Shown: in pieces, positions 1-5,920 of the stretch
How the letters are laid out: each line of letters opens with the position of its first letter
Numbering within the stretch: the stretch's first letter is position 1
Assembly (NCBI GenBank): GCA_030628805.1
Contig: DAOVQG010000283.1
Coordinates: 1-6,121, forward strand
DNA: 6,121 bases
Reading direction: 5' to 3'
Origin: JAGMDK01 sp023128695
GTDB taxonomy: Bacteria; Planctomycetota; Phycisphaerae; UBA1845; Fen-1342
Notes under the pieces: generated by a model
Told to the model about the DNA's origin: nothing
Databases searched by the model: none
What the model saw: only the letters and a program-made list of their open reading frames with translations
Program-made: the position numbers and the translations under genes

Positions 1-154
1 CATGCCAGTCGTCTCCCTACAACCGTGCGTGCCCTAAACATTGCGTTAGTATATGCTCCACAACTGGAAATCTACGGCAAAAACCGTTCCAATTAAATCG
101 ACAGGCCCTAAAGCGATGGGCCACCCCACTCGTCAATCTCCGATTGACGTAACA
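1..154. other. Gene-free left edge with a small dyad
   Basis: I see no supportable gene here. The end nearest the LolA-like gene holds a perfect 8-base inverted repeat, CGTCAATC (131-138) and GATTGACG (142-149), with a 3-base loop. It lies just past the minus-strand stop codon at 155-157. It could cap that transcript, but no T-run follows it on the minus strand, so a classical intrinsic terminator is not supported. The 12-mer TGGGCCACCCCA at 117-128 is the exact reverse complement of 5749-5760 in the right-hand repeat block. Confidence 0.5.
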
Positions 155-904
155 TTACGACTTCTTCTGGTTCTTCTGCTTGACTTTCGGCTCCGTAAGA
201 TCAATCACTTCGACCCCGTCGGGCGGCTTGAAGACGAATCGCTCGGGATCGATCTTGACGCCGAACTTGAAGTCGGTGAAGGTCGTCGTTTGCTCCGGCT
301 CGCCGTTCTTGCCATACGTCACCGACTTCAACACCACACCCCTCTCTTGATCGATGTATTGGACCACCTGGGGGATGCTGACTTTCTTGGGGTCCTTCGG
401 CTTCGCTTCGATCACATACACCTTCCGACCGGCGAGGGTCTCCTCCGGCAACAGCTTCAAGATGTAATCCTTGTGCAGCAGGGCCAACATGAACGGCGGC
501 GTGACCGGGGGCTGCCGATCCGCAACGTCCTTGGTGGCCGTTTTCTTACCCTCGCTCTCGGCCAGCTCGTAGGTGTGCCGGTCGTCGAAGATCACCGTCG
601 ACTTCCGCTCGCGCTTGTGCGTCTTGCCGGTCACTTTCCAGACCCGCTTCATCGCGATTTCCTGACGGATTAGGGTCTGAGCGCCTGTTCGCGCGACCTC
701 CAGGGTCCCCTCGCTCTTCCCTTCGACGACGCTGATCTTCCCGGCGATCTTCGTGACGACCGTGAGCTTGGCGGTCAGCGAGGTGTGCTTCTCCCACGCC
801 GCCACGATCTTCTTTTCGACGCTCTCCAATTCATCGGCGGCGGCGGCCCCCGCGAACCCGAAGATGGCCCCCGTTACAAACACCCAACACGCACGCTTCC
901 ACAT
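155..904 (-). CDS. Secreted LolA-like (outer-membrane lipoprotein-sorting fold) protein
   Basis: A 249-residue exported protein. Residues 1-23 form a signal peptide: a WKR start, a hydrophobic core (about 7-22), and an Ala-Ala-Ala-Ala stretch with likely cleavage before Asp24. There is no lipobox cysteine near the cleavage site (Cys6 lies in the n-region), so it is probably periplasmic and soluble. The mature part looks like the LolA/LolB half-barrel fold: alternating short beta strands, a middle segment PPFMLALLHKDY, a strand pattern VYVIEAKPKD, then VQYIDQERGVVLKSV, and a C-terminal KIDPERFVFKPPDGVEVID that closely resembles the LolA family ending. The tail (about 240-249) is Lys/Gln-rich. 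LolA proteins carry lipoproteins through the periplasm, and many relatives in this fold have no known cargo, so the function here is uncertain. The ATG start is fixed by a strong Shine-Dalgarno site and the signal peptide. It is transcribed away from the acyltransferase operon. Confidence 0.8.
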   Translation of the reverse strand: MWKRACWVFVTGAIFGFAGAAAADELESVEKKIVAAWEKHTSLTAKLTVVTKIAGKISVVEGKSEGTLEVARTGAQTLIRQEIAMKRVWKVTGKTHKRERKSTVIFDDRHTYELAESEGKKTATKDVADRQPPVTPPFMLALLHKDYILKLLPEETLAGRKVYVIEAKPKDPKKVSIPQVVQYIDQERGVVLKSVTYGKNGEPEQTTTFTDFKFGVKIDPERFVFKPPDGVEVIDLTEPKVKQKNQKKS

Positions 905-911
905 AGGTCAA

Positions 912-919
912 CTCCTTCC
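912..919 (-). promoter_or_regulatory. Strong Shine-Dalgarno site of the LolA-like gene
   Basis: On the minus strand GGAAGGAG ends 7 bases before the ATG at 902-904. This is near-ideal spacing and fixes the start. The inverted-repeat element begins at 920, so its outer stem touches the ribosome binding site and could affect access to it. Confidence 0.75.
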
Positions 920-1063
920 TAACAGTCCGCCGCAAAAGTCGTGTAGCGTCCGGGCTCTGTCCCGGACGTCGTTGCGGGAGAGGTTTTCTCTGTATTCTAC
1001 GTCCGGGACAGAGCCCGGACGCTACATTTTCAAGCCGAAGCCGACTTTTACGGCGGACTGTTA
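920..1063. repeat. Nested inverted-repeat element (MITE-like or composite palindromic repeat)
   Basis: The outer arms are 920-941 (starts TAACAGTCCGCCG) and 1042-1063 (ends CGGCGGACTGTTA). They are 22 bases each and complementary except at one position. Inside them lie inner arms 943-969 and 999-1025, 27 bases each and perfectly complementary. Each inner arm is itself a hairpin: CGTCCGGG, a 6-base loop, then CCCGGACG (947-968 and 1000-1021). The central 29 bases (970-998) show no recognisable content. The two arm pairs look like two separate repeat families, one inserted within the other. No target-site duplication is evident at the ends. In the minus-strand transcript it would make a long stem directly before the Shine-Dalgarno site. 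Confidence 0.85.
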
Positions 1064-1140
1064 AACCGAACCGGAACGTCGAGGCAAGCAGGCGAGGCCC
1101 CACTGGCACAAACGGCTTTCTTGCCGCATGATCCGCGTCG

Positions 1141-1158
1141 GCCGGTAACGGTACCGGC
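1141..1158. promoter_or_regulatory. Dyad in the leader of the acyltransferase operon
   Basis: GCCGGTA (1141-1147) and TACCGGC (1152-1158) form a perfect 7-base inverted repeat with a 4-base centre, ending 5 bases before the GGGAG ribosome binding site. It could be an operator or a leader hairpin. The divergent intergenic region 1064-1175 shows no convincing -35/-10 pair for either direction. Function is inferred from position only. Confidence 0.35.
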
Positions 1159-1163
1159 GGCAT

Positions 1164-1168
1164 GGGAG
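1164..1168 (+). promoter_or_regulatory. Ribosome binding site deciding a TTG start
   Basis: GGGAG lies 7 bases before the TTG at 1176-1178. The first in-frame ATG codons are at 1227 and 1245 (residues 18 and 24) and have no comparable site, which favours the TTG start. Confidence 0.5.
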
Positions 1169-1175
1169 ATGAATC

Positions 1176-2201
1176 TTGCTCCGGGCACTGCGACGCTGGG
1201 TAACGGCGAGAACGACGGACGCCGCCATGGTGACGGCGCCGCGGATGTCACGCCGTGCCGTGGATCGGATCGAATACCTGCTGGCCCGCGGAGGCCCTTA
1301 CTGCCCTGTCATGGCCCGCATCGTGGCGGAGAACATGCGTGTGCTCGGTCTATATTCGCCGGAAGCCCACCGCGAGCACTTCGCCCAGCTCGCCGCCCAT
1401 TTCGCCGCCGCGCTCCATGCCCTGCGGTGTGCCGAGCGGTCTGAAAAGACGGGTCTGCGTGACGAACTGGCCCAGATCATCGCTGAGCGGGTTGAGCTCG
1501 ATGAATCCGTCACGCGGTTACATGACGCTTCAGCGGGCGGTCGCGGCGTGATCATCATGGGGCCGCATATTGTCAGCTACTTGCTCAGCCTGGCCCGCCT
1601 GAATCAGGAGATTCCCCTCACGGTCTACCTCCGTTACTCCAAAGACGCCCGGCGGCGGGCCGCCAAGGAGCGCTGGTACCGCGCCAGCGGCGTCAGTTGG
1701 ATTTCGGAACCCGCCACCCACAGCGGCCCGCTGGGGCGTCTGGGGCGGATGGCCGCCGCGCTGAGCGAGGGGCGAACACTGTTCATCACGCCGGACCTGC
1801 CCCAGCGGCGTGAAAACGGAACGCCGGTGCAGCTCTGCGAGCGTGAGGTTTATCTCCCGGCGGGGCCGGCCTTACTTGCCGTCCGCACTGGGGCTCCGCT
1901 GTTCGTCTTGCTCGCCCAGGCCTCCGGCCGACGCCAACGGCTGGTCCTGCGGGGTCCGTTTGAGACGTCGTTGGAGAAGCGCGGGCGTCAGGCCCGTCGA
2001 GCCGCCGTGCAGCGGCGTCTACAATGGTTCGCCGACTGCTTCGCCGGCTTTCTCGCCGAGCAAACGCCGCTGTGGTATCTGTGGGGCGACAAGCGCTGGA
2101 CGCGCGTCCTGCGGAACGACCCCCGCTACGTGCGCCTGCTCGCCGACCCGCACCGGCCGCGTACTGTCGGGACGCCGACCGACGTCGCAGGAGTCCTCTG
2201 A
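1176..2201 (+). CDS. LpxL/HtrB-like lysophospholipid (lipid A-type) acyltransferase
   Basis: 341 residues from a TTG start, slightly longer than the roughly 300-residue LpxL family. The family transfers acyl chains onto lipid A precursors or related lipids at the inner membrane. Supporting features in order: a helical N-terminus with ENMRVLGLYSPEAHREH (about 52-68), similar to the family's early conserved stretch; GVIIMGPHIVSYLLS (124-138), where the catalytic histidine block sits; LFITPDLPQRRENGTPV (202-218), the TPD-type acceptor motif; VYLPAGPALLAVRTGAPLFVLL (225-246), the typical lp-G-pa-LA-r-tGaPl segment; and the C-terminal WYLWGDKRW (300-308), like the family's W-x-h-R-F/W ending. The catalytic HX4(D/E) motif reads His131 followed by Leu136 at the acidic position, so the usual acid is missing. 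There is no obvious N-terminal transmembrane helix. It is the first gene of a three-gene operon. The family call is fairly secure; activity and substrate are not. Confidence 0.78.
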   Translation: MLRALRRWVTARTTDAAMVTAPRMSRRAVDRIEYLLARGGPYCPVMARIVAENMRVLGLYSPEAHREHFAQLAAHFAAALHALRCAERSEKTGLRDELAQIIAERVELDESVTRLHDASAGGRGVIIMGPHIVSYLLSLARLNQEIPLTVYLRYSKDARRRAAKERWYRASGVSWISEPATHSGPLGRLGRMAAALSEGRTLFITPDLPQRRENGTPVQLCEREVYLPAGPALLAVRTGAPLFVLLAQASGRRQRLVLRGPFETSLEKRGRQARRAAVQRRLQWFADCFAGFLAEQTPLWYLWGDKRWTRVLRNDPRYVRLLADPHRPRTVGTPTDVAGVL

Positions 2202-2205
2202 ACTG

Positions 2206-3003
2206 ATGCGCGCTCTCGTCTTGCTGGCATTGGTCCCCCTCGTCATGTGGCTCACGCAGACCGCGTTGCTGCTGCGGGCGGGGCTGCCGGTCCGCCTGCG
2301 GATCAACTCTGCTGATTTACCCCAGCGATTGAAATGGGTCAACCGTGTTGTCACCTATGTCGCTTTCGCCACGGTGCTGCTTATATACCCCCCGTTGTGT
2401 CATTCCGAATCACCACTGACCTACTACCGCGGCTTTTTCCCGCTCGGCTTGCGTCCGCTCGAAATGCTGCACGGCGCGGCCGCCGCGATCCTGTACCTCG
2501 TGCTCTTGTATCTGGCCTGGACGATATCCGGGAACGTGCGGTTTGAGGTCCGCCACGACGCCAAGCGGCTGGCCCGGCGATTGGCCGGGGTACCGCTGAC
2601 CGCGATTCTCGCCGCCTTTGTCGAGGAGTTGCTCTTCCGGGCGATGTTGCTCAACGACTTGCTCGCTTCGCTAAACGTGTATCTCGCGGTGCCGATCGGT
2701 GTCGTCGTGTTCGCGGGGGCTCACTACGTCCGGAGCGTGAAGCGCTATTGGACATTCCCCGGGCACCTTGCGCTCGGCACGCTCTTCAGCTTGGCGTTTG
2801 TCTACACCGGGGCACTCTGGCTCTCGCTGGGCCTGCACGCCGGCGGGATTCTCGTTCTCATGGCGGTACGCCCCTTCATCCGCTACACCGGGCCCGCCGG
2901 GCTGGTCGGCGCGAGCATTTTTCCCTACGCCGGCATCCTGGGCATCCTGGCTCTGATCCTCTTGTCCCTCAACATGTGGCTCTCTTACGGGGTCGTCTCA
3001 TGA
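2206..3003 (+). CDS. CPBP family intramembrane glutamic-type protease (CAAX/Rce1-like)
   Basis: 265 residues with several membrane segments: about 2-24, 49-67, 87-107, 128-150, 158-172, 187-222 and 236-256. The three catalytic blocks of the CPBP (Abi) family are present and in order: FVEELLFRAM with Glu140-Glu141 and Arg145 (EExxxR), FAGAH with His173 (FxxxH), and LGLHAG with His211. The family includes Rce1-type CAAX endopeptidases and bacterial members tied to membrane-protein cleavage, bacteriocin immunity or signalling; the substrate here cannot be read from the sequence. The ATG at 2206 was chosen because it follows the acyltransferase stop by 4 bases, has AGGAG at 2189-2193 and opens directly into a hydrophobic helix. 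An in-frame upstream extension to 1810 only overlaps the acyltransferase in another frame and is rejected. The stop codon overlaps the next gene's start. Confidence 0.88.
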   Translation: MRALVLLALVPLVMWLTQTALLLRAGLPVRLRINSADLPQRLKWVNRVVTYVAFATVLLIYPPLCHSESPLTYYRGFFPLGLRPLEMLHGAAAAILYLVLLYLAWTISGNVRFEVRHDAKRLARRLAGVPLTAILAAFVEELLFRAMLLNDLLASLNVYLAVPIGVVVFAGAHYVRSVKRYWTFPGHLALGTLFSLAFVYTGALWLSLGLHAGGILVLMAVRPFIRYTGPAGLVGASIFPYAGILGILALILLSLNMWLSYGVVS

Positions 3004-3431
3004 ATGCTCAAACGCAAACCGAATGCGTGGCCGTCGTCTGTGACCGGGACGGCGGCGACGCGCCCGCAATGGAAGCCTTCCTCACTGCTCAAGGCCTGGC
3101 TGACGCCGAATGGTTCGCTCCCCGCGACGTGGACGAGGTGGACCAGGCGGTTTGCACCGGCCGCGTGCGGCGGGTCGTGTTTCCTACAGAAACTCAACTG
3201 CTAGAGGCACTCTGGAATAATGAGATCGCGTTCGAGCACTGGCTGGCCTCGGATCTGCGCCTCGAGTTCGTGAAGATGTGTGAACCGACCAGCGCCGCGC
3301 ATGTCGAAGCAGTGTTCGAGAGTTGGCGACGGTGGCAACGCCGACACCGCCGCCGGCAGTTCGTGGCCGGCATCATCCTGAGCATCGTTGCAATAGTCGC
3401 GGCTTTTGTGTTGCTATTGATCAGGAACTGA
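3000..3431 (+). CDS. Small tail-anchored membrane protein of unknown function
   Basis: 143 residues, starting at an ATG that overlaps the CPBP stop (ATGA), so translation is probably coupled. Residues 8-92 look like a small alpha/beta domain: strand VAVVCDRD, a helix, then GRVRRVVFPTETQLLEALW, and LRLEFVKM. The layout faintly recalls the N-terminal resolvase (serine recombinase) fold, but the catalytic Arg/Ser pattern is not evident and there is no DNA-binding tail, so recombinase activity is not claimed. An Arg-rich stretch (RRWQRRHRRR, about 110-119) precedes one strong membrane helix (121-140) and a short RN tail. This predicts a cytoplasmic domain held on the inner membrane by its C-terminus. 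Its place after the protease suggests a regulatory or scaffold partner, which is inference. Confidence 0.72.
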   Translation: MNAQTQTECVAVVCDRDGGDAPAMEAFLTAQGLADAEWFAPRDVDEVDQAVCTGRVRRVVFPTETQLLEALWNNEIAFEHWLASDLRLEFVKMCEPTSAAHVEAVFESWRRWQRRHRRRQFVAGIILSIVAIVAAFVLLLIRN

Positions 3432-3443
3432 GCCGGTAATCGA

Positions 3444-3561
3444 TCGGTATGTGTGCCACTGCTCTTGAGCTCGGTATGTGTGCCACTGCTCTTGAGCAGT
3501 GCACAGCTTCGCCGAGTGTATCGAGATTGTTAAGAAACACTGCTCAAGAGCAGTGGTACAC
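3444..3561. repeat. Tandem and inverted copies of a GTGTGCCACTGCTC-type repeat
   Basis: A 27-base unit beginning TCGGTATGTGTGCCACTG occurs twice back to back without a mismatch (3444-3470 and 3471-3497). The second copy continues into a perfect hairpin, CACTGCTC, TT, GAGCAGTG (3484-3501). An inverted copy lies at 3538-3561 and matches 3478-3501 in 23 of 24 positions. The repeat starts 13 bases past the stop of the operon's last gene. Confidence 0.9.
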
Positions 3562-3574
3562 CAATCCGTCTAGC

Positions 3575-3679
3575 GGGAGGGCGAGGCTCCTGCCGAGCCG
3601 TATTGGGAGGGCGAGGCTCCTGCCGAGCCGGGCCTCGGAGGTCATCGAACCTACGGCTCGGCAGGAGCCTCGCCCTCCC
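3575..3679. repeat. Three copies of a 26-base GGGAGGGCGAGGCTCC repeat, two direct and one inverted
   Basis: Direct copies at 3575-3600 and 3605-3630 are identical, and 3654-3679 is their perfect reverse complement. The second and third copies can form a 26-base-pair stem with a 23-base loop. The block sits between the operon and the convergent sigma gene and could stop or slow transcription from both sides. No T-run follows on either strand, so it is not a typical intrinsic terminator. The same core recurs at 5921-6121. Confidence 0.92.
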
Positions 3680-3687
3680 CGACCAAC

Positions 3688-3699
3688 CCAAACGTTTGG
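3688..3699. promoter_or_regulatory. Perfect 12-base palindrome after the sigma gene
   Basis: CCAAACGTTTGG is fully self-complementary and lies 13 bases beyond the stop of the sigma gene. With no loop it makes a poor RNA hairpin and looks more like a protein-binding dyad. Function unknown; chance is possible. Confidence 0.25.
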
Positions 3700-3712
3700 T
3701 GTTGACGGAGCA

Positions 3713-5401
3713 CTAACTACCGAGCAGGCGCTGCATGTCGGATTGGAAGCCGCCCCGCAGCTTCGTCATCGCCCGGGCCTCGAGCTGCCGGATGCGCTCC
3801 TTCGACACGCCGAACTGCCGGCCGATTTGTTCAAGCGTCTGCGGCTGCCCGTGCTCGTCGAGGCCGAAGCGCTGTTGCAAAATGGTGCGCTCCCGGTCAT
3901 CCAGGGTGGCCAGCATCCGCTCCAGAATGCGGCGCAGGGCGACGAGATGGTCGCTCTCGACCTCGTCGACCTCGACCGCGATGCTCGTGCCGAGCATCTC
4001 GTCCCAGCCGGTCTGGTAACGCTCGCGGCGGCGGCGCTGCTCGGGAACCGAGCGGGCGAAGTTCTTCATGATCGCCCACGAGGCGTACGTGCTGAACTTG
4101 AACCCGCGCATGTAATCGAACTTGTCCACCGCCCGCATCAGCGAAACGTTCCCGTCGCTGATGAGCTCGAACAGATCGTTCGTCGCGTTCACGTGCCGCT
4201 TGGCGATGCCCACCACCAAGCGCAGGTTTGCCTGCACGATCTCCTGCTTCACGGCCGCGGCTTGCGCGAGCAAATCCTCGATCCGGTCGAGGTCGCTGGC
4301 CCGGGCTGTCTCCGGATCGAGCGCCGCGCATAGGCGGACGGCCTTGAACTTCAGATAGTTCATTTTCCGGAACAGCACCACCTCCCCTTCCTTCGTCAAC
4401 AACGGAATCCGGAAAAGCTGCGCCAAGTACGGCGGCAAGCCGGTCGGCACACGTTGACTCGATTTCGGTAAGGTCTGCCGCAGCGCCGCGCTCGGCGTCA
4501 TCTCAAGGATCAGCTTATCTGCGGCCGGATCCTCGAATTCGGGACTGGGCACGAACTCGATCTTGCGAGCTCGCAGATCGCGCGCCCGCAACTCCGTGAC
4601 CGTACCATACACCCACCCCACCGGCTTGTCGAAGCGCTGCGCGAGCGTCTTCACCGACACCCCGTCAACATAGGCCTCCCACACTTTCATCCGCTCGTCA
4701 TTGCCATCCAATTGCAGCGCTGACCGGTTGAAAATGCCCGCCCGGGGATGCGCGTCGTCGTGGTGCTTCAGAATCAGCCGAACCGTCTCGATGGCCCGCC
4801 CCATCTCGGTCGAGATGACCCGCGCGACGGCGTTGACCGTGCCTTGCCCCTCATCGACCAATTCCTGCGCCCGTGACACGATTTGTTGACGTTCCGCCTT
4901 AGTGAGTTGTGAGAAATTGCTCCCTCGCGTAACCAAGTCCGCGTGCTGGGCCACGAAGCGGCGAACACAGCGGTCCGGAAACGCCAGCCGCAGCCGCCGA
5001 TCGGCACCTCGGAACTTCCAGCCCACGAGCCCGCGTCGACGCCAGCGGAAAATCGTTTTGGTACTAACCTCGAAGCGCTGAGACAACTCGCCCACCGAAT
5101 AGACCGACCCGATCCTGGCATCCGCCGGTATGTTCGCATCCTCGCTGAGACACTCGGCCAGCGCTACCAAGTCTCTGATGAGGTCTTCCCCGTTCAACAA
5201 ACGCGAATTGCGCGCCTGCGCAGCCGGCGGACGGTATCCGGTCAGGCCATGGCAAACAAAATCGTACGGATATTGCTTATCGGCTTCGATGACCGACAGC
5301 AGAAACTCGATATTCAGAAGTTGGCGGAGTCTTAGCCGCTTGGGGCCGCGTTTGAGTTGGGCGGCCAGCAGTTCCATCTGTGACAGTCTGCAATCATCCA
5401 T
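3713..5401 (-). CDS. Sigma-70 family RNA polymerase sigma factor with multi-HTH N-terminus and no region 3
   Basis: 562 residues from ATG 5399-5401; a GTG lies directly before it (5402-5404). Neither has a clear Shine-Dalgarno site. Core: region 1.2 (about 322-354, PPYLAQLFRIPLLTKEGEV), region 2 (about 384-461, with LRLVVGIAKRH, LFELISDGNVSLMRAVDKFD and GFKFSTYASW), and region 4 (about 486-550, ending VSKERIRQLEARAMTKLR). Between regions 2 and 4 there are only about 25 residues, so region 3 is absent. N-terminal half: a MerR-like helix-turn-helix with a wing (99-154, YSVGELSQRFEVSTKTIFRW), a second HTH-like stretch (162-214) and a third (237-285, VKTLAQRFDKPVGWVYGTV), then a PSPEFEDP linker. 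Region 4 keeps the -35 reading helix, but region 2.4 departs from the housekeeping consensus. It is most likely an alternative sigma factor that also binds DNA or another ligand through its N-terminus. It is monocistronic and convergent with the operon. Confidence 0.9.
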   Translation of the reverse strand: MDDCRLSQMELLAAQLKRGPKRLRLRQLLNIEFLLSVIEADKQYPYDFVCHGLTGYRPPAAQARNSRLLNGEDLIRDLVALAECLSEDANIPADARIGSVYSVGELSQRFEVSTKTIFRWRRRGLVGWKFRGADRRLRLAFPDRCVRRFVAQHADLVTRGSNFSQLTKAERQQIVSRAQELVDEGQGTVNAVARVISTEMGRAIETVRLILKHHDDAHPRAGIFNRSALQLDGNDERMKVWEAYVDGVSVKTLAQRFDKPVGWVYGTVTELRARDLRARKIEFVPSPEFEDPAADKLILEMTPSAALRQTLPKSSQRVPTGLPPYLAQLFRIPLLTKEGEVVLFRKMNYLKFKAVRLCAALDPETARASDLDRIEDLLAQAAAVKQEIVQANLRLVVGIAKRHVNATNDLFELISDGNVSLMRAVDKFDYMRGFKFSTYASWAIMKNFARSVPEQRRRRERYQTGWDEMLGTSIAVEVDEVESDHLVALRRILERMLATLDDRERTILQQRFGLDEHGQPQTLEQIGRQFGVSKERIRQLEARAMTKLRGGFQSDMQRLLGS

Positions 5402-5404
5402 CAC

Positions 5405-5746
5405 GGCACCATAGTGCGGATAAACTTATCACCCGCAGCTTCGCTCGGTCGCTATAATGAACATGATTTATTAACAAACTGTCAAATGAATGACCGTTCG
5501 ACCGACCGTAGTTGCTTTTTATGAATCTTTCAGCCTGTTTGCTCTCCTTGCACAACTATCGCAAGAGCTATCGGATGATCTACCTCTATTGTCTGCGCGC
5601 CCGGAGGGTCAGTCAAGGAGAATCTTTATCCTCGCCCCGGCAATAGTGGTAAATCGGTCAGGATGCGGCTTGAAATAACTCAATAGCTCCCTGAAGAATA
5701 GATGTCGCGTCCGATAACACAAGCCACGATCATGGCTTCGGAAGCG
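5405..5746. other. Gene-free leader region upstream of the sigma gene
   Basis: About 340 bases, visibly richer in A and T than the neighbouring genes. The open frames here are short, lack ribosome binding sites and show no recognisable protein pattern on either strand. It contains the candidate sigma-gene promoter near 5456-5485. A TATAAT on the plus strand (5453-5458) has no matching -35 and no gene after it. The rest may be a long leader, an unrecognised small RNA or decayed sequence. Confidence 0.5.
5456..5485 (-). promoter_or_regulatory. Possible sigma-70 type promoter of the sigma gene
   Basis: On the minus strand a consensus TTGACA lies at 5480-5485. An 18-base gap leads to TTCATT (5456-5461, only 3 of 6 matches to TATAAT); CATTAT (5454-5459) fits better but at 20-base spacing. 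The start codon is about 55 bases downstream. The -35 is good and the -10 is weak, so this is tentative. Confidence 0.3.
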
Positions 5747-5748
5747 GT

Positions 5749-5860
5749 TGGGGTGGCCCACGTTCGAATGTGGGGTTCGGGTGGCCCATGTTCTCCGAAC
5801 GTGGGTCGGGTGGCCCGCGTTCTCCGGTCGGGTGGCCCACGTTCTCCGAACGTGGGGGCC
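5749..5860. repeat. Array of four GGGTGGCCC hairpin repeats
   Basis: Copies begin at 5751, 5779, 5808 and 5830, spaced 28, 29 and 22 bases apart. The fullest copy carries a perfect 9-base stem, CCCACGTTC (5836-5844) and GAACGTGGG (5848-5856), with a TCC loop. The copy at 5808 lacks 7 bases of the right arm relative to the copy at 5779, so its hairpin is broken. The repeat differs in sequence from the other families in this window. Confidence 0.85.
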
Positions 5861-5920
5861 CGATTTTCTCTTGTGGCCTAGTGCTCTGTCAGTCCTCGAT
5901 TGACGTGCAGCGCCATGGAG

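Noticed and set aside
117..150. Shared 12-mer and a similar dyad at 5749-5760 and 5886-5905, suggesting matching ends of a mobile element
   Set aside because: The short matches are in inconsistent order and spacing at the two sides, and no transposase lies between them; more likely stray members of the dispersed repeat families.
53..673. Plus-strand open frame of 206 codons opposite the LolA-like gene
   Set aside because: It mirrors the minus-strand gene, which has a signal peptide, a family-like C-terminus and a strong ribosome binding site; the plus frame has none.
1810..2205. N-terminal extension of the CPBP protease into the acyltransferase gene
   Set aside because: The extension translates to an Arg/Ser/Pro-rich out-of-frame reading of the acyltransferase; the natural start is the ATG at 2206 with AGGAG upstream.
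3449..4333. Long plus-strand open frame of 294 codons opposite the sigma gene
   Set aside because: It begins in the repeat block and then runs antisense to clearly conserved sigma regions 2 and 4; it is a by-product of high GC content, with low-complexity Arg/Leu/Ala-rich translation.
5453..5458. Plus-strand TATAAT box
   Set aside because: No -35 at proper spacing and no gene downstream on that strand.
5490..5678. Possible 62-residue protein upstream of the sigma gene
   Set aside because: No ribosome binding site, no recognisable pattern, and it lies on the strand opposite the likely sigma promoter; not enough support.
5836..5873. Intrinsic terminator formed by the 9-base stem followed by TTTTCTCTT
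   Set aside because: The T-rich stretch is separated from the stem by several G/C bases, no plus-strand gene lies upstream, and the stem belongs to a repeat family.
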